Positions 20,191 through 35,300 of a stretch of DNA of 64,000 bases are shown here, one piece after another. The DNA comes from Spodoptera frugiperda. Its lineage: Eukaryota; Arthropoda; Insecta; Lepidoptera; Noctuidae. The notes beneath the pieces are model-generated. The model saw only the letters and a program-made list of their open reading frames with translations. It had not been told where the DNA came from and made no database searches. The stretch is from assembly GCF_023101765.2 (NCBI RefSeq), contig NC_064233.1, positions 1,674,001 through 1,738,000 of the forward strand, read 5' to 3'. Position 1 is the stretch's first letter. Every line of letters begins with the position of its first letter. The translations under genes were made by a program, and so were the position numbers.

Positions 20191-20289
20191 CTATAAAAGG
20201 ATTGCGTGTTGCTAAGCACTTCTCGCTCATTAACCCTTCCCCGGTAGAAGTCTTTATTACTGTAGGATTAAATAAATAAAACGACCACA

Positions 20290-23200
20290 AACTAACAACA
20301 ATACCATTTATTTGGTTATACAGATTTTTACATATAGCAACAATATTAGGATAGTTTTACTAATCTTGTCTCACATTATAAGTGATCAAAAAGTGAACAG
20401 TATATTGCCTCTAAATGCTAAACCTTTCGAAACACTAATTTATATATCTAATACGATACATACGTCTATATATCCATATTATATTCCAAATTAAATCAAC
20501 AAACATTCAATAAATGGAAGACATTTTGGAAGACTTTGAAACTATAATCAATATTTAGTATTTTGACATTGAAAATATATTTCCCTTATTTTATATTTAC
20601 TTACAAACTACGCAAAATGGAAGCACTTAGATTTTTTTGTTATAGTGACATCTATGGATCGAGAAAGTAAACTACACCGCTAGCGCACTGCCATCTGTTA
20701 TCGGATAGAAGAAAGAGCAAGAATGTCACTTGACGGAATTTTTAAAACGAAGCACGTAGCTAAACTAATTAGCAGTAACCGCGCTACATATTTACACGTA
20801 TTAATTTATTAATTTGACTGATAGTGCCGTTTCAATTTAGAACTAAATACATATTATAATTTTTCACAATCTGCTATTGATCGCTAGAATGCTAACACGA
20901 AACAAAAGCCAAAGTACTATTCTCTATCTTATATTAAGACATCACTCATCACTCTCATTCTCACTCACTCATCCTCTCACACACTCAAACGGAGATAATT
21001 TTTCTCCCTCACAAATTATTCTACTGTTTCTATTGTCATCGTCACATCGTATTTTTTCGTATATGTACATTCTTATCTTATAATTAGTTTACACAACTCA
21101 AAAATAACAATAACAAAATAAGTAATATGAAATAAGTGACTATCAGTAAGCATTAAGAGAAAACAGAAACTATCTTATGCGTTGTATAATTCAGAAATGA
21201 GAAATAAATTAATTTTTAATACATAGAATACACTAGGAAATGTGCTTAAATAGAAAAACTCAACAATGAATAAAACAGTTTAACTAATTATTCTAAACTT
21301 ACATCTAAACATCGAGACACAGTTCTACAACACTGATAAAAAGAAAATTCATAATTTATTGCGTTGTTACACATGAAATCATCCATCTTATCATTATTTA
21401 ATATACCGCCATCTCTTGCTGGAAATTAAAACTATTAGTTTAACTATACAGCAACAGATGGCGCTACCAATTTTATTAAAGTATTTTTTATTTTAATTTA
21501 AATGTCTCCGAGACGTGCCTTTGGCTGTAAAGAAAAATATTTTATTATTTTCAACAAGCACCGAAAAGCTGTAGTACTACAATGCGCTTTACAACATATA
21601 AAATTTAACAATACTCTTTTAATTGGCAAAACGGGAGATATGTCTTGTATATAACGTGATTTTGACATCAATAAATATATATTTATACTTAACATACATG
21701 TTTATACAGAGTGAATGATATAAAATAACAGTTTTTGATATTTTATCCTAAACAAACGTATCATTCACTTCGTACGCTACGCGTTTTAATTTGTCTAAAT
21801 AGATAAATAGTTTGCAAAATATAATTTCCTAGCTCTCGACATAAAACACTCTCATATTTCAATGTATAGCTATCGATCTTTGAATCCTGTCTGTTGGACG
21901 ATCTTACATATAAATGGTGGGCAGTTTACCGACACACGAAGCTGATGTTTTACAAATACTTTCAAGTCAACGATCGATGTCTATTTATTTACATTTAATC
22001 TCTTATTAAGTACATAAATAGGGATTATTCGTTCCAAACTATAATAACTAGAGATCACTCATTCACCACGCACCGTGCATCACTCGTACACACTCACAGA
22101 CATAAACATATATCTACTACAATAATATAATAATATTTTTTTTCAAGTTCAACAACATTACCAATAAACAGTCAACCGAAACAACTACACATACATCTGG
22201 CCAACACGACATATTGAGCTTAACACCACTTTAATATTATATACCTCCTATATCATAATACTTTATCGTCTAACAATATTTTAATCGAAAATTTATTTTC
22301 ATTGTCAACATATTAACGTCAAAATATTATATATCATATATATATTTATATGGGAAGAGAACCAACAATATTCAATAAATATATTCTTTAATAATTTATA
22401 ACGAAGAGACGGCTTGAGACTCTCTTATATAACATTCTAAGTTAGAATTAAGTTGTTTGGATACAGTGGACCGCTAGAAGAAGGAGGTGAAGAGATTTCG
22501 TGTGAATTCTTAAATACATCGATACAATGTTGTAAATATCAAGACAATGTCGCTATTTAATGTTGCTGAATTATTCTAATTTATTAACTCGAACAATGTC
22601 AATACACATCAAGTTGAGGACTGGTCAGAGAAGCGGGGTATCGCTATTTTACATTAAAATTAAATAAATGTCGTTGTTGATTTTACTAAAATACTCTACA
22701 ACGACACTCCAAAACATGTCGAGTTGCTAATCAAATAATATTACCGAATGTATTCCTAAACGTTTCTAAAATTAGCTAAGAATTTAAAATTTCCTTATTC
22801 GAACGAACAAGACACATTCGGCTAATATAAAAATCCATTCAAAAACCAATCAATTCCATTGTCTAGTAAAACGTTCAAATCGACAGTAAAATATTCAATT
22901 TTAGTAAAATTACATGAAACTTAGTTGAGCTACTCCTCAATAGATGGCGTTAGTGAAGCGTGTTGAGTTATGAGTGAAAATTCTGTCCAGTCTCCAATGC
23001 ACACCTAATGCAGCTATGCGTTTTTACAGCAGATAACACCTAGACAAATAAATTACTATATCATTCGATACATGTACGTAACATATAATATTAATTCATG
23101 GTTATAATTTTGGTATCGGCGGAGAGACGCTTCGCAAACACACCACACTTCAGTGTGATGTAAGGGATATCTAGACACAGAGATAATTAGACACGTCACA

Positions 23201-23393
23201 TGTACGCTCCAACATCCACGGTAGACCATTTTCCACTCAATACCTTTGCTTATAAGACTCAAAACTGGTTAACCATTAGCTAACTACATTTCATTCAGTT
23301 ACCAAAATCTCTCATTCAATCAGTTTTAACATGTGACACAAAATGAAGGTAAGTCTCCGCCGTAAAACCAAAATACGTTTAGATTTAAAGCTT
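20290..23393 (-). other. probable 3' UTR of Gad1 and flank
   Basis: This 3.1-kb stretch below the Gad1 stop is AT-rich and, unlike the surrounding DNA, almost free of SINE and MITE copies. It ends close to AATAAA on the - strand at 20306-20311. A long 3' UTR would explain the lack of insertions. No ORF here shows coding features. The extent is inference. Confidence 0.35.
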
Positions 23394-26300
23394 TTAGTCA
23401 ACAACGATGTCTTGGCCTAGACGATCCATTTCTGAGAGCATGAAATCGACGTCTTTCTCGGTGACGGCTGCTGAGGATATGATGCTGCGGAAGAAGTTGG
23501 GACGGCGGTCGTCGGGCTGGTAGCCCACCATCAAGGTACCGGACTGCATCATTTTGCCCTTGAGCTTGGCGCATACCTGGAAAAGTTTGCGGTGTCAGAT
23601 ACTAGATGGCGTTAAATGTGTTTTTTGAAGACGTCATATTTTATTTCACGATTGCATAAAATACAGTTATGTTATGCGTGTCTATAAACAATTTAAGTTT
23701 ATTTTTACATTGCCCGATCTAGGAATGAAACCTTCACTTTAATCAGTAATTCCATGGAGCTATTAGTTTTCTTAGGCATTTTAATCACGCAGAATTTCAT
23801 ACTCTTCAACTAATGGTGTTTTAATGATGTACAATAAAGTCTATTCTATCTATATACAAAAAGAAGATACATCAGAATTGCTATTAAATTTTGCAATTCA
23901 GTTTCATATAAAAGTGTACGAAAATGAAGTTAAAATATGCCATACTTTTTTTATATATTTTTATCTTTTTTTTTTAGGGTAATTTTGAACGGATTGTGAT
24001 CCTTTTTCGTTTGTAAAAACATGTCTTTATACACTTAAACAGAGATAAACAATAGATCACCAACATACCTTGCCCAGCTTGATCTCCTTGTGCGCATCAT
24101 GCGGCAGGCCGCGCAGCTGCTTGGGCAGGTACCAGAAGGAGACGTTCACCATCTCGGGCTCCAGGATGAGGTGGAACTTGTCGGGCTGCTCCTTGATGCG
24201 CCGCACCTGGTACTCGGCCAGCTCCATCAGACGGTCCATGTGGCGCTCGAAGCCTGATGTGCCCTGGGGAGTTGAAGGTTTTTGTGGAGGTCGGGTAAAC
24301 AAACAGACATGACGAATCTATAAGGGTTCCGCTTTTTGCCATTTGTCTACGGAACCCTAAAAAGGTAGACTTATAACGATACAAATGTTTATTTTTATGT
24401 TTGAATGTAATTTTTACCATAATTTCGATTTAGCCACAGTCTATTATAATATCTCGTGCTGTGCTCTCTCAAAATATTGAACAAAGCTGTCAGAGCTAAT
24501 AGCTTGTCTTTAAGGAATACAATAGGTAGAATTTTGGGTAAGAACTTCAAAAATAGTAGATACAAAAGTGCAATTTCAACTAAAGTAACTAGTTGGGATT
24601 AAATTGCGTATTGCACATTAACAAGTATGGAGAAAACTCTTGATATTATTTTACCTATGTATGTAGATTTTTGCGTATATGTATGGGTACGATGTTTTAT
24701 AAAAAAAGAAACAGAAGTAAGACTGCTTCACCACCAGAGTTGTGTTATGCTTCGTTGCTGTGGATGTGTGTGGCTTCCCTGATATCGATACATCGCATAC
24801 TCGAGCTGCACATCCTCCTCAGCTTCCACGCACAGCTTCATAGATTAGTATCGGTGGAAACGGTCACATTTTGTAGCTTAGCTATTACATCTTCGTAGCA
24901 TAACTACACAGCACATCTCTACTGGAAAAGCTCCTACAGACTGGTAAGATATCCCCTGCCTACCTTGCCGCGCCACTGCAGCCACAGCTTGAAGATGTCG
25001 TTGTGTCGCCCGCACTGGATCACCTTGTCGCCCGTGTCGTACTTGGGGTCGTAGATCTTGTCCGTCATGAACAGGTACTCGGCCGACATGGCGTTGCAGT
25101 TCAGCAGGATGCCCTGCAACACGGGGATTGGTAATGAAAGGAAGAAAACAGATTTATACATTGGGATATGGCGGCAAAGAAATAGACAGATCACCTGTAC
25201 ACTTAGCACAAGTTTGCTTTACAATTAAAGTAATCGAAACGAGAGCGCGTACGGCGGTATGATTGGTTGGTTTATTCGAGTCGGCCAATCAGAGTGCCGA
25301 ACGCGCTCTCGTTTCGATTACTTTAAACGTAAAGCAAACGCATACTAAGGGTACTGATTAATTATGAGCCTTTGAAACTCGCTACACTAAAGAAGTAACG
25401 TCTAAGGAGTGACAAGTGTGTTGCCTGCCTTTGGCGGAGGATGGAGTCTCTGGAAGTGCAATCTTACAGCGAAACACATAAGCGTTGTTTTACAATAAAA
25501 TAGTTTTTACGCTTTTGATTTTTCGCCAAACTGTCGTGTTATCCCGATCAAGGCAACTATAAGACGAAGCCCAATACGCAAGTTAAAAGATTTAGATACG
25601 TAGCCAGCAGTTCTTACCTAAAAAAAAGGGAAAACGTCCCTAAAAAAGAAATGTAAATAATATAAAACTTTATTTTCAGTTAAATCAAAGGTAATACCAC
25701 AAAACTAGACGCTTAATCCTCTTATAAAACAAATATTAATCAACTATGCATAATCTACATAAAATAATCCTAACAACCACTACCCGTACTAATAAAATTC
25801 ATAATTTAAACCACAAACAAACAGATTTAAACTCCAAAATCAGTGTTTGTACAGCCCCGTCGAGTGTACCGAGACTACACAGTATTATGTAGATGGGGTA
25901 TCTGTCGCGACCAGCTGTTTGTCGAGTATTTATATGCTAAACACGGCACACCCCTGCTCATCCCCTACTCGAGTGAGGGAAGATAGATAGGTGTTAGTTG
26001 AATGAGGTGATGGGACTGATAGAAGGGAAAATATGCGATTTTTTTAAAGTAAACTACTTTTAAAAAAACCTCTGTTTAAATCACTTTGAAAGCTTTTGTT
26101 ATCAAATAAGCTGGTAAACGAGCTGATGGATCAACTGATGGTAAGCAATCGTCTCCGCCCAATGGACACTTGAAATACCAGAGAGGTGTTACAAGTGCGT
26201 TTCCCGCCTTTTGGGGGTTAGGAATTTTTAAAAGGTTTTTGGGGAATCGGGGATTGGCCAGATTGCGAAGGGGGTAATTGAGCCTCACTTGCACACCGAC

Positions 26301-29300
26301 ACAAAACGCAAAGGTTTCGTTATTTGTCCAATGTGGTAGGAGATAAGTCAGATACCTATTAACGTTTATAACGGCTACACTCTTTTTTACAATTTAGGTA
26401 ACGTGCAGTTTTGACTGTCCAGTTAAAAATGCTTCTCAAATTCGGACTGTGAAGTGAAATCGGAATCGATTTAATTTAGCGAAAATAACATATTCTAGAA
26501 AAAATATTTTATTTCGAACAGAAAACCAAATTCTGTCCACGCGGACAGCTAGTTGACTACTATACCATTTCAAGAGATACCCAAATATTTATTCAACAAC
26601 CAGTGAAACAGCCAACAATCCGAGGGTAACTTCTCACCAAACGCAGCCTTTTCAATAAACAATAAATTGCAGAAAACCTAATAAATGACTGCTCAGTGAC
26701 TCGGCAAGCGATTATAGACCTTATTGTCTAGCGAATTGTGGCTATTTAGCCTGCAAGTTATGGAGCACGTCAGCACAATATGGTTCATGATAAATTCCCG
26801 CGGCCCCGCCCACACGCCGCGCTGTTACTGTAGGGATGGGGTGGTGTCGATGTCGATAGACTGGTTCCGAAGTTATTTTGAAAAGAAAACAAGTATTTAC
26901 ATAAAATTTACTGCCTCGTGTTATCGAGTGGTTGGAAGTGTGATTGCCGAACAAGGGGTCTTGGGTTCGATTCCCTGTTAATGATGTCTATCCATATTTA
27001 TTCACATGGAAACTTCACATGTGCGACGTAAGATTTATGACGTCATCCGATGATTTGTTCGTCTATGTGCGAATTCCGTCATCTGTCACTTGTCATGTGT
27101 CGACACAGCGACAATGCCTTCTATACGTATGACAGTAAAATCCATTTATATCGATATTGTCATGAAAATCCAAACTGTTTCGTTGATCGTGTGACCCTCG
27201 CAAGTGCGACTGCCGGATAAGGGGTAGCGGGTTCGATTCTCGGGTCGGGCTAAGTATTACTGGGCTTTTTTTCGGTTTTTCGAAAATTTCTCAGTAGTAG
27301 CACGAAGTTTGAGATTGTGTCCAGTATATGGCAATAGGCCATATGGCAATGGCCATAAATAAATAAAAATAAAAAAATAAAATAGGCTCACCCCCTATTA
27401 CACGGGACTTATAACACAAATAGTGAAAAGTGGGTGTACATTACGAGTACATAGCGGCACATTATGTGTCCTAATATGCACCTCTGCCTGCCCCTTCGGG
27501 GATAAAGGCCGGGACGTTGTATGTTGTGTGTCACGATAAAAGGAAACTATCGATATATCTACCCTGGCTACATCCCTAGTCGCGTCACGCGGTACATTTA
27601 ATTAAATTCCTCTTTACGACACTTGCAAACATGTGTTGCCAATTTGGGTCTACCCTTATAACAGCTACAGAGGGAAACCAACCCTCTTGCATAGGAAATA
27701 AGGCATGGAATTGAATTAGTAACATTTATTATTAGAGAGGATTACTTGTTTCTTGGATTATATACTTTCTGCTAAGAGAAATAAGGTTGATATTACTTTG
27801 AATGGAGATTTGTAAAGGAATTCACTTATTTGTTTTCTTAACAATATTAATTTATTATTTTGTGTGGGATTTATATCCGGAACCGGAATCGTGAATAAAA
27901 AAGATTTTATTCAGCCAACAGTGAAATTATCTTATTCATATTATAAATGCCAGAATTTGTATGTATGTTTGTCACACAATTTAGTCATAACGGCTAAAGG
28001 GATTTGTCTATGATCTTCCAAGGTGGTATCTTGTAATGTCAAAAGTAAATCAAATCATTCTGTCATTCATTCAGTAAATTCGTTCAAATTACTCATTTTG
28101 CGAGTAAAGTAATTTTCTTGCTTCGTTTTAAAATAATATTTTTAGGCTGAAAAGTAATTAAATGAAGTAACTACTGCCGCAATTTACGTTGTCTACTGTG
28201 TTGTGTAGTTATGAAAAGTTAGTAAATATAATTGAGATTTAAACAGGCATATAGATTGTTTTTTTGTTACTTACCTACCTATTTATTTGTGATTTGCTTA
28301 TATTACGATGCACATAAACTGTTATTTAACCCACTAAACAAACTTTGAGAAATTGATTTTTTGGAATAGAGGGAGGCAAACGAGCGGAGGGATCACCTGA
28401 TGGTAAGCGATCGGCGCCACCCATGGACTGGAATCCATTTCAGATTGATCACTAGCAAATTAACATACTTTAGGTCCTACGAATTTACCTTTCATCCCAA
28501 CATTGTAGACCTGTGACCCTTTTATTTCTTATTTAATTAGATATTTTTATCTAGAAAGGTATGACTATCCTATCGTATCTTTACAGTAAGTATTACATAC
28601 AACTAGTAGTTAAGAATGAGACATATTAGTGAATGCTACTAACCTCGTACTTGAAGTGCACGGTGGAGCACTGCAGCAGCGTGCCCATCAGCTTGTGAGG
28701 GTTCCACGTCACGGAGTCAGCCCTGTAACAATGTAGACACGTCAGTAACGAAGTTCAATTGCCAAACCGGCTTCCACCAGTGCTGTACTGTAGAGAGTAG
28801 AGTAAAAAAAGTAGAAAAACAGTAGAGACACTATATGTTAACTCATAATATATTTTTAAAAGAATAAGGAATCTAGTTTCTTGCTCGTTCTTCTCCATTC
28901 GAAGCTAGTTACTACACTGACGGTTGGTGCGGTGGCTGGGCAAACGGCTGCCGCGCAAATTGCAGCAGGTTGGATTCCCGCGTTTGTGTGATCCACAAAT
29001 TGTTGTTATGAATCTAGATGTCATGTGCATAAACTTGTATGTTTGTAAACGCACAAACCTACGACTCAAGAAAAAATCCTAGTTTGGACAACGTTTTTTA
29101 AAAAAATATCTCATTGCATCAACCACCTCAAAATCACAATTAAAGGAGATGGCTAAATGACTGACCCAGGCATAATAACAAGAATACGAATTTCACGCTA
29201 ACCCGTATCATTTAAATATTCACTTATGAATTATTTTGTGTTTAACTAATTCTTATAACTTGGTGAACAAAAATTAACAAAAATAAGTTTCATAATTGAT

Positions 29301-32300
29301 TTTTTTCTGTTGTGGTTTGACATGACAACACGGAAGTAAGTACTGCAAGCTATTATTAGGACATTAGTTTCCCCGAAAATCAATTCGAAATAATTAAACG
29401 AACATCAATTTTTAATAACGGTAATATAATGACTTTTTTCTGAAACCAAATAATTGTAAATGTTTTGATCGACACAAAATATATATTTTGTATAAGATTG
29501 CACAATCTTACTATATATTTTGTGTCTGTCCTTGGTTACTTTGTGTTCATTATCTAGTATAAGAACTGTTTACCTATCTACCTCATATATAAATAACTTT
29601 CGGCTTAGGTACCTCAAAACGCCTTGGAAAAGTTCAGAGCAATGTTATATTTTGAAGTTTTTGTAACGTTGTTTGACGTAGGAGCGCTACTTTATTTTCA
29701 GGATTGCGCAGATATGCCAAGTTTCTGGACCTTCTTAACTACAAAATATCAATCTTTAATTTATGCGGCTTTATTTATTGCTAGGTACCATATTTATTCA
29801 ATATTTATTTGTACGGGTTACGACGTCCATACTTTGGTTTAGCTATGTCCTTTTCCAACTATTAAACATGAGCCCACTAATGCACCCCACAGCCGCACTC
29901 CAACAATTATTATGCAAATAAATGTTAATTCAATGTGAAATACAATTTGTTGTTGATTTTTGACAAACCCAAGGTCATTAGTCAATTCACCCGCCGGGGA
30001 GTCGAACCTGGCAATTTGCATAATGCTATAATCAATTGCGAATCAACTTACCCCACGTTACCCCTTTCTATTTGCTCGAGGGGTGACAACGAATTAGTTT
30101 GATGGTAAGCAAGGGCAATGTGTGATGGGCTAGAAAACAGTCGTAGATTGCAGATTTGGAGATTATTTTTTATGAGGGTATGAGTGAAATAGGGTATAGT
30201 AAAGAGGGCGCGTTATTATTTTCTTTTTCAATGAAGGGGTAATTTTGGCGTAGTTTTGGTAATATTTTTGTTAGTTTTTTGACAAGTTAATTGTTGTTAT
30301 TTTATTCTGTTAAATATTAAAATCAGTGAATCAAAGACGGATTTGTTAAAATAACTATTGTTAACTCTTCTATTGCTCTTATAATGAGCAGCGTGTGAGG
30401 ACGCGACGACGTTGCTCAAACTACTCATAAGAGTCCCTCTATGATTCGAAACTAGTAGAGCTTTTCTCAGAATATTTACGTGAGTAAACCGTTGTTTTAG
30501 TTAACATTTTTTTTATATACATATCACGGGAATTAAATCAAACAACAATATTTCCTAAACGCATCAATCACTCTGCCTATAAAATACTAACATTTAATTA
30601 CTTCAAGATGACAATTTACTGCCAAACTAAACGTAATTCCTAAAAACATTTTCCTTTAATTCCTTCACCGTCCCTCCCAAACAACCACTTTAAACTAAAA
30701 GTGCCAAGTAAATGCAAAATAGATCGCTGTGACACGGCAGCGAGCGAGCTAAGTACAAAGTTAAACAGAGAGTGTATCGTGCGGGCACAGTGGCGCACTC
30801 TGCCGGCGCTTTGGATTTCGATAATCCTCTGTTGTCACAGCTTTGAGGGTCGCATGGGGAGGCTGTTACACCGTAGTGTGTACTATTACAATAGTAAAAT
30901 GTTAAATGTAAGATTTTTTGAAAAATTTTAAACTAGTCACAGGGCTGCGATTTTTTAAAACAGTTATGGCCTGTCACCGATAGTAGCCTTTTAGATATAG
31001 TTACGGAGTATGGGGTTATTGGGGAAACCTATGCTTCCTCTAGAAAAGAAAGGTTTGCCATCATTTCTACGCTTAGCAGTCAATTTTGAGTGTTAAATGA
31101 TCAGACGCTATTGCATTATGTTGAAAAATATGTTGTATGTGACAAATAGGGATGTTTACGAAGTATAAAAATTAAAAACTCCCATTTAGTCCATTAGTCA
31201 AGTTATGAAAAAATATTAGACACGTATTTCTTTATTTTCTCATATAAGTAAGATTACAATAAAACGAATCAAAGTTTAGGAGTACGGCAAATACGTCATT
31301 TCTTCCTATAAAACGTTCATAGACGTGACGTCACGCGATATTTCAAATAAAAATACCGTCGATAGTATTTGTTTCCATAAAAAAATACGTGTCTAATGTT
31401 TTAAAATAATCTACATCTAGTCATCTACCCTATTTGTATTCTACTATTAGAGCGTTCTAATACGCTACGGTGCAATAGCCAGTACATTTGAAACTGTGGG
31501 CCGTGATAAATGAGCCCCACACAAGTGCAGACGGATGCACCGACCGACCGTTTTTTGTTTTTTATTAGTCGCAGTGTGGGGGAGTTTTAATTAATCTCTA
31601 AAGAGGTCGCATCGCTTCAGTGAGAGGGTAAGCACGGAGGGTAAGAAGGGTACTGTTTGGAACTTTTTTTTTGGGAGGTCTTTTTTGGTGTAGTTTTGTA
31701 ACTAATTGGTTTTTCTTTTTGGTGATTGGATAATTATTTCAGGGTTTTTTAATGTAACATTACATTTTTAATAACTGAATAGAAGCTTTTTAAAAGCCAG
31801 TTATAATATTATGAGTCCTATGCTATGATACTAAAATTACCGTGTTTACATAACCTAGAACTGTCTCCTTTTTCAACTCGAATATCGAACCCAAGGCTCC
31901 TTGCTTCCTATTCGAAGCATAAAACGTCGCACTCTTAAGTTGCTTATTATTGTTTTATAAAATCTTTGTCTACTTTTTCTCTCTGAGTTGGAAATCGAAC
32001 CCAAGACTTCCTGCTTCCCATTTGAAGGTTAAAACATCGCACTCTTAAGTAACTTTTTATCATTGTATAATATCTTTAACATTAACAAACTGAACGCCGT
32101 GGTGGTCACCAGTGACCGACGTTAGTGGAGAATTTGCCTTCAACAGTTTTCTATTGGCAGTCAAAGACTTAATAATAATTTTCTCTCTATAATAAAATAC
32201 ATAAACACAGCACCTCTCTCTCCACACCCGGGCACCGGATTAACGCGATCAGCTGTAACGTTCTACCCGACATCGGGAGTAACTCGCGAGATTGACATGT

Positions 32301-35300
32301 GAACTGCCGGCCTGCTACGAACGCTACGAGTGCTACGACCGTAGCCGCTACGAGCTACGCGTAATCCCTGACGGGTAATGTAGGGTTGGCGATATGATTT
32401 TTGTGTGTAATTATTATTTGATTAATTAATGTTGAGTTTCATCCCATTACTATAAGATTTTTTTTGTTCCACACTCAAATATGCATACATTGACATTCAC
32501 ATATTTTTAGTTAGGTTTTTTAATGCGTGGCACAATTTTGATTAAGAAAATCCTGATTTTAATCTTCACCTTCTCATTAAGTATTAGATTTCGTAATTAT
32601 TTTAGGCTAATATAAATTTATTTTATACCTAAAGAAAATTAAGTGACCAAATACTGGTCACACATTACATGTCTTGTATTGAATCCAAGACACATTTTGA
32701 CACACAAAACCTAAAAGATAACCTAAAATATTACTCCAACAATATTTTACTACACACATTTTCCGTCTCGCACCAACCCTACAACATGTGTCACACGGTC
32801 CAACGCGCGCGTCTGCTGCATTTAGCTAGATTTCCCCCCTACCCCGTCCCCCGTCCCCCTCGCTACCCCCGCCGGGCTTAGTACGAGTATACATCGGCAT
32901 TTAACGCGGGACACTCATGATTGATAGGCGGTAATGGCAGCTTGGATTAATAGGGGGATAATGAGCCAGGTTCCCCGATTGTAGCCGATTGTACTTATTT
33001 CGGCTCGGGTTTGTATCGAGTGCTGGGGCAATTAGATGTGTAGGCATTAAGAATGGAGTTCTAATTGGGTGGGTGTTAAAGAAAATTGTTAGGAGTTTTT
33101 TGTTTAATGATTTTTTTAAGTAAATGGAAGAAGAGGATTTATGGTTTTTCGATGGTTTGCTAGACGAAGAAATGCCGTCGCAAACATTGGTTGTATCAAT
33201 CATATATAATAATCAAAACAATTTACTTGCCGAAAAAATTTTAGCACATGACCAGGATGTTATATTGTTTAAGTTAATATAAATCTCTTTATTCCATCCA
33301 ATAGGCATGCAAATATTGGGTGCATAATATTTAATTAGCTTCATACCCAAAAAAACCATAAATTTGTTATTATATTAGAAAAAAACTAATTCTTTGCCCG
33401 ACCCGGGAATCGAAACCGAAACCGCTTATCCAGCAGTCGCACTTTGGACTTGATCAACGAAACCAGTGAAAGTAACACGTACCGTAGTAACTTCGACTGT
33501 GAAAAACAAACTCATATTTCTGTTAACACTTAAATGAATAATATAATATCTCACCTCTCGACGCCAGTGAGACGAGGATGGCGGTACTTCTTGGAGAACA
33601 GCAGACCGCCGCCCCACGCAGCCTGCGACAACATGGCAATGTTTTATACTTAGTATAGTAATCATATAACATGACAGCAGTCTACATATTACATGAGAAA
33701 AATGTTTACTTCAAAACATGTGCAAGTGTATCACGGTTTACTCACGTAAGTATACTGAGAAAAGCTCAAGTCAAAGAGGGACTCTTCATCATGAGCAGCG
33801 TTTGCTGTCCCTTAGTGCAGTTGAAACACTAAGGGACAGTAAACGCGTAGAGCTTTCTAAATTAAGGTTTTTTTTATGGAATAGTGGGCAAACGAGCCTA
33901 TGTGTCACCTGATGGTAAGCGATCAGAGCTGCCCGTGTTGCCGTGAGTAAACCGTGATTTTTAGTTAATTTACTTATTATAAAAATACATGTAAAAGTGT
34001 GTTTGTTTCTTGGTTTGTCTTTCTTTAGATTGCAACTAAACGATTTTTGGTTTTTCTTTTTTATCTAGTTATGTAGGCGGAGAGTGATAGGTATAGGCTA
34101 CGTATTTTTTATGGTATGGTAGGTATTTCACGGTCAGTTTTCTGTGAGGCCTTAGTATCACTCCGGTCGAGCCAGCCCATTCGTGCCAAAGCATGACTCT
34201 CCCATAATGATAATGATAAATGATAAATGATAAATGATATTTATTTCTGTAAATAGATTATAAAATAACACTTTTACACGTCAATATTTCAAATAGCTAG
34301 ATGAGGCCGGCATTTCCTATACGACTACTCTGAGAAGAAATGCCGAAACAAACTCAGAGGTCATAGTCTCTTTTAAAGTCCAGACAAAATCAATTAAAGA
34401 TGTCGGAGAACCGTGCAAGTTTATTCTGTAGTGGTCTTTTGAGGAAAGAACCACAGCAGTTTGAGCGGACCTGTTCAGATGGCAGCACGCATGTGTCAGT
34501 TTACAATGAGCTCAGCTGACGGCTGTTGCTGAATGATCCGACGAACAATACCAACCAAAAGAACATTTGGGTAGGCCACACAAATGCTCACACTGTCAGA
34601 ATATAATTAACTAAAAGTGAAATGACTAGGCAAACTCTCGCACGGTCCTCAAACTAACAATTTTAAAAATAATATGTGAAAACAAAAAAATATCGAATGA
34701 TATTAACGTATATCATGTCAAATTGTATAAAAATGTAACTTGTGTTACAAACATGTCAACATGACCTGTGTGGACATTATAGCGGCTCACTCCCAAGCCT
34801 GACTATCATCTAAGTAGTCTTTAATTTTATAAAAAGCTTTACTATTCAGTTTTTCTTTAATAACATTTTTAAATTTATTCAGGCTCAAACTTTGAATATC
34901 GCTGGGAATTTTATTGTAAAAGCGTATGCATTGACATCTGAACGAACCACTTATTTTCTTAAGTCTAGTAGTGGGAACAATATATTTGTTTTTACTTCTA
35001 GTGTTTATATTATGTATATCACAATACTTTTTGAATAAATTAATGTTTTTGTGAGCATACACTACATTTTCATAAATGTATTGAGAAGGAACAGTCAATA
35101 TATTAATTTCTTTAAATAGTTCCCTAAGAGAGTGCCTCGGACTAAGATTATAAATTGATCGAATGGCTCTTTTCTGCAGCACAAAGACAGACTGAATGTC
35201 AGCAGCATTTCCCCACAGGAGGATACCATATGACATGATACTATGAAAATAACTAAAGTATACTAATCGCGCTGTATTTACATCGGTCAAATTTCTAATT

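Noticed and set aside
24097..24420. 107-codon open frame over Gad1 exon 11
   Set aside because: Out-of-frame shadow; the correct frame gives the conserved GTSGFERHMDRL segment.
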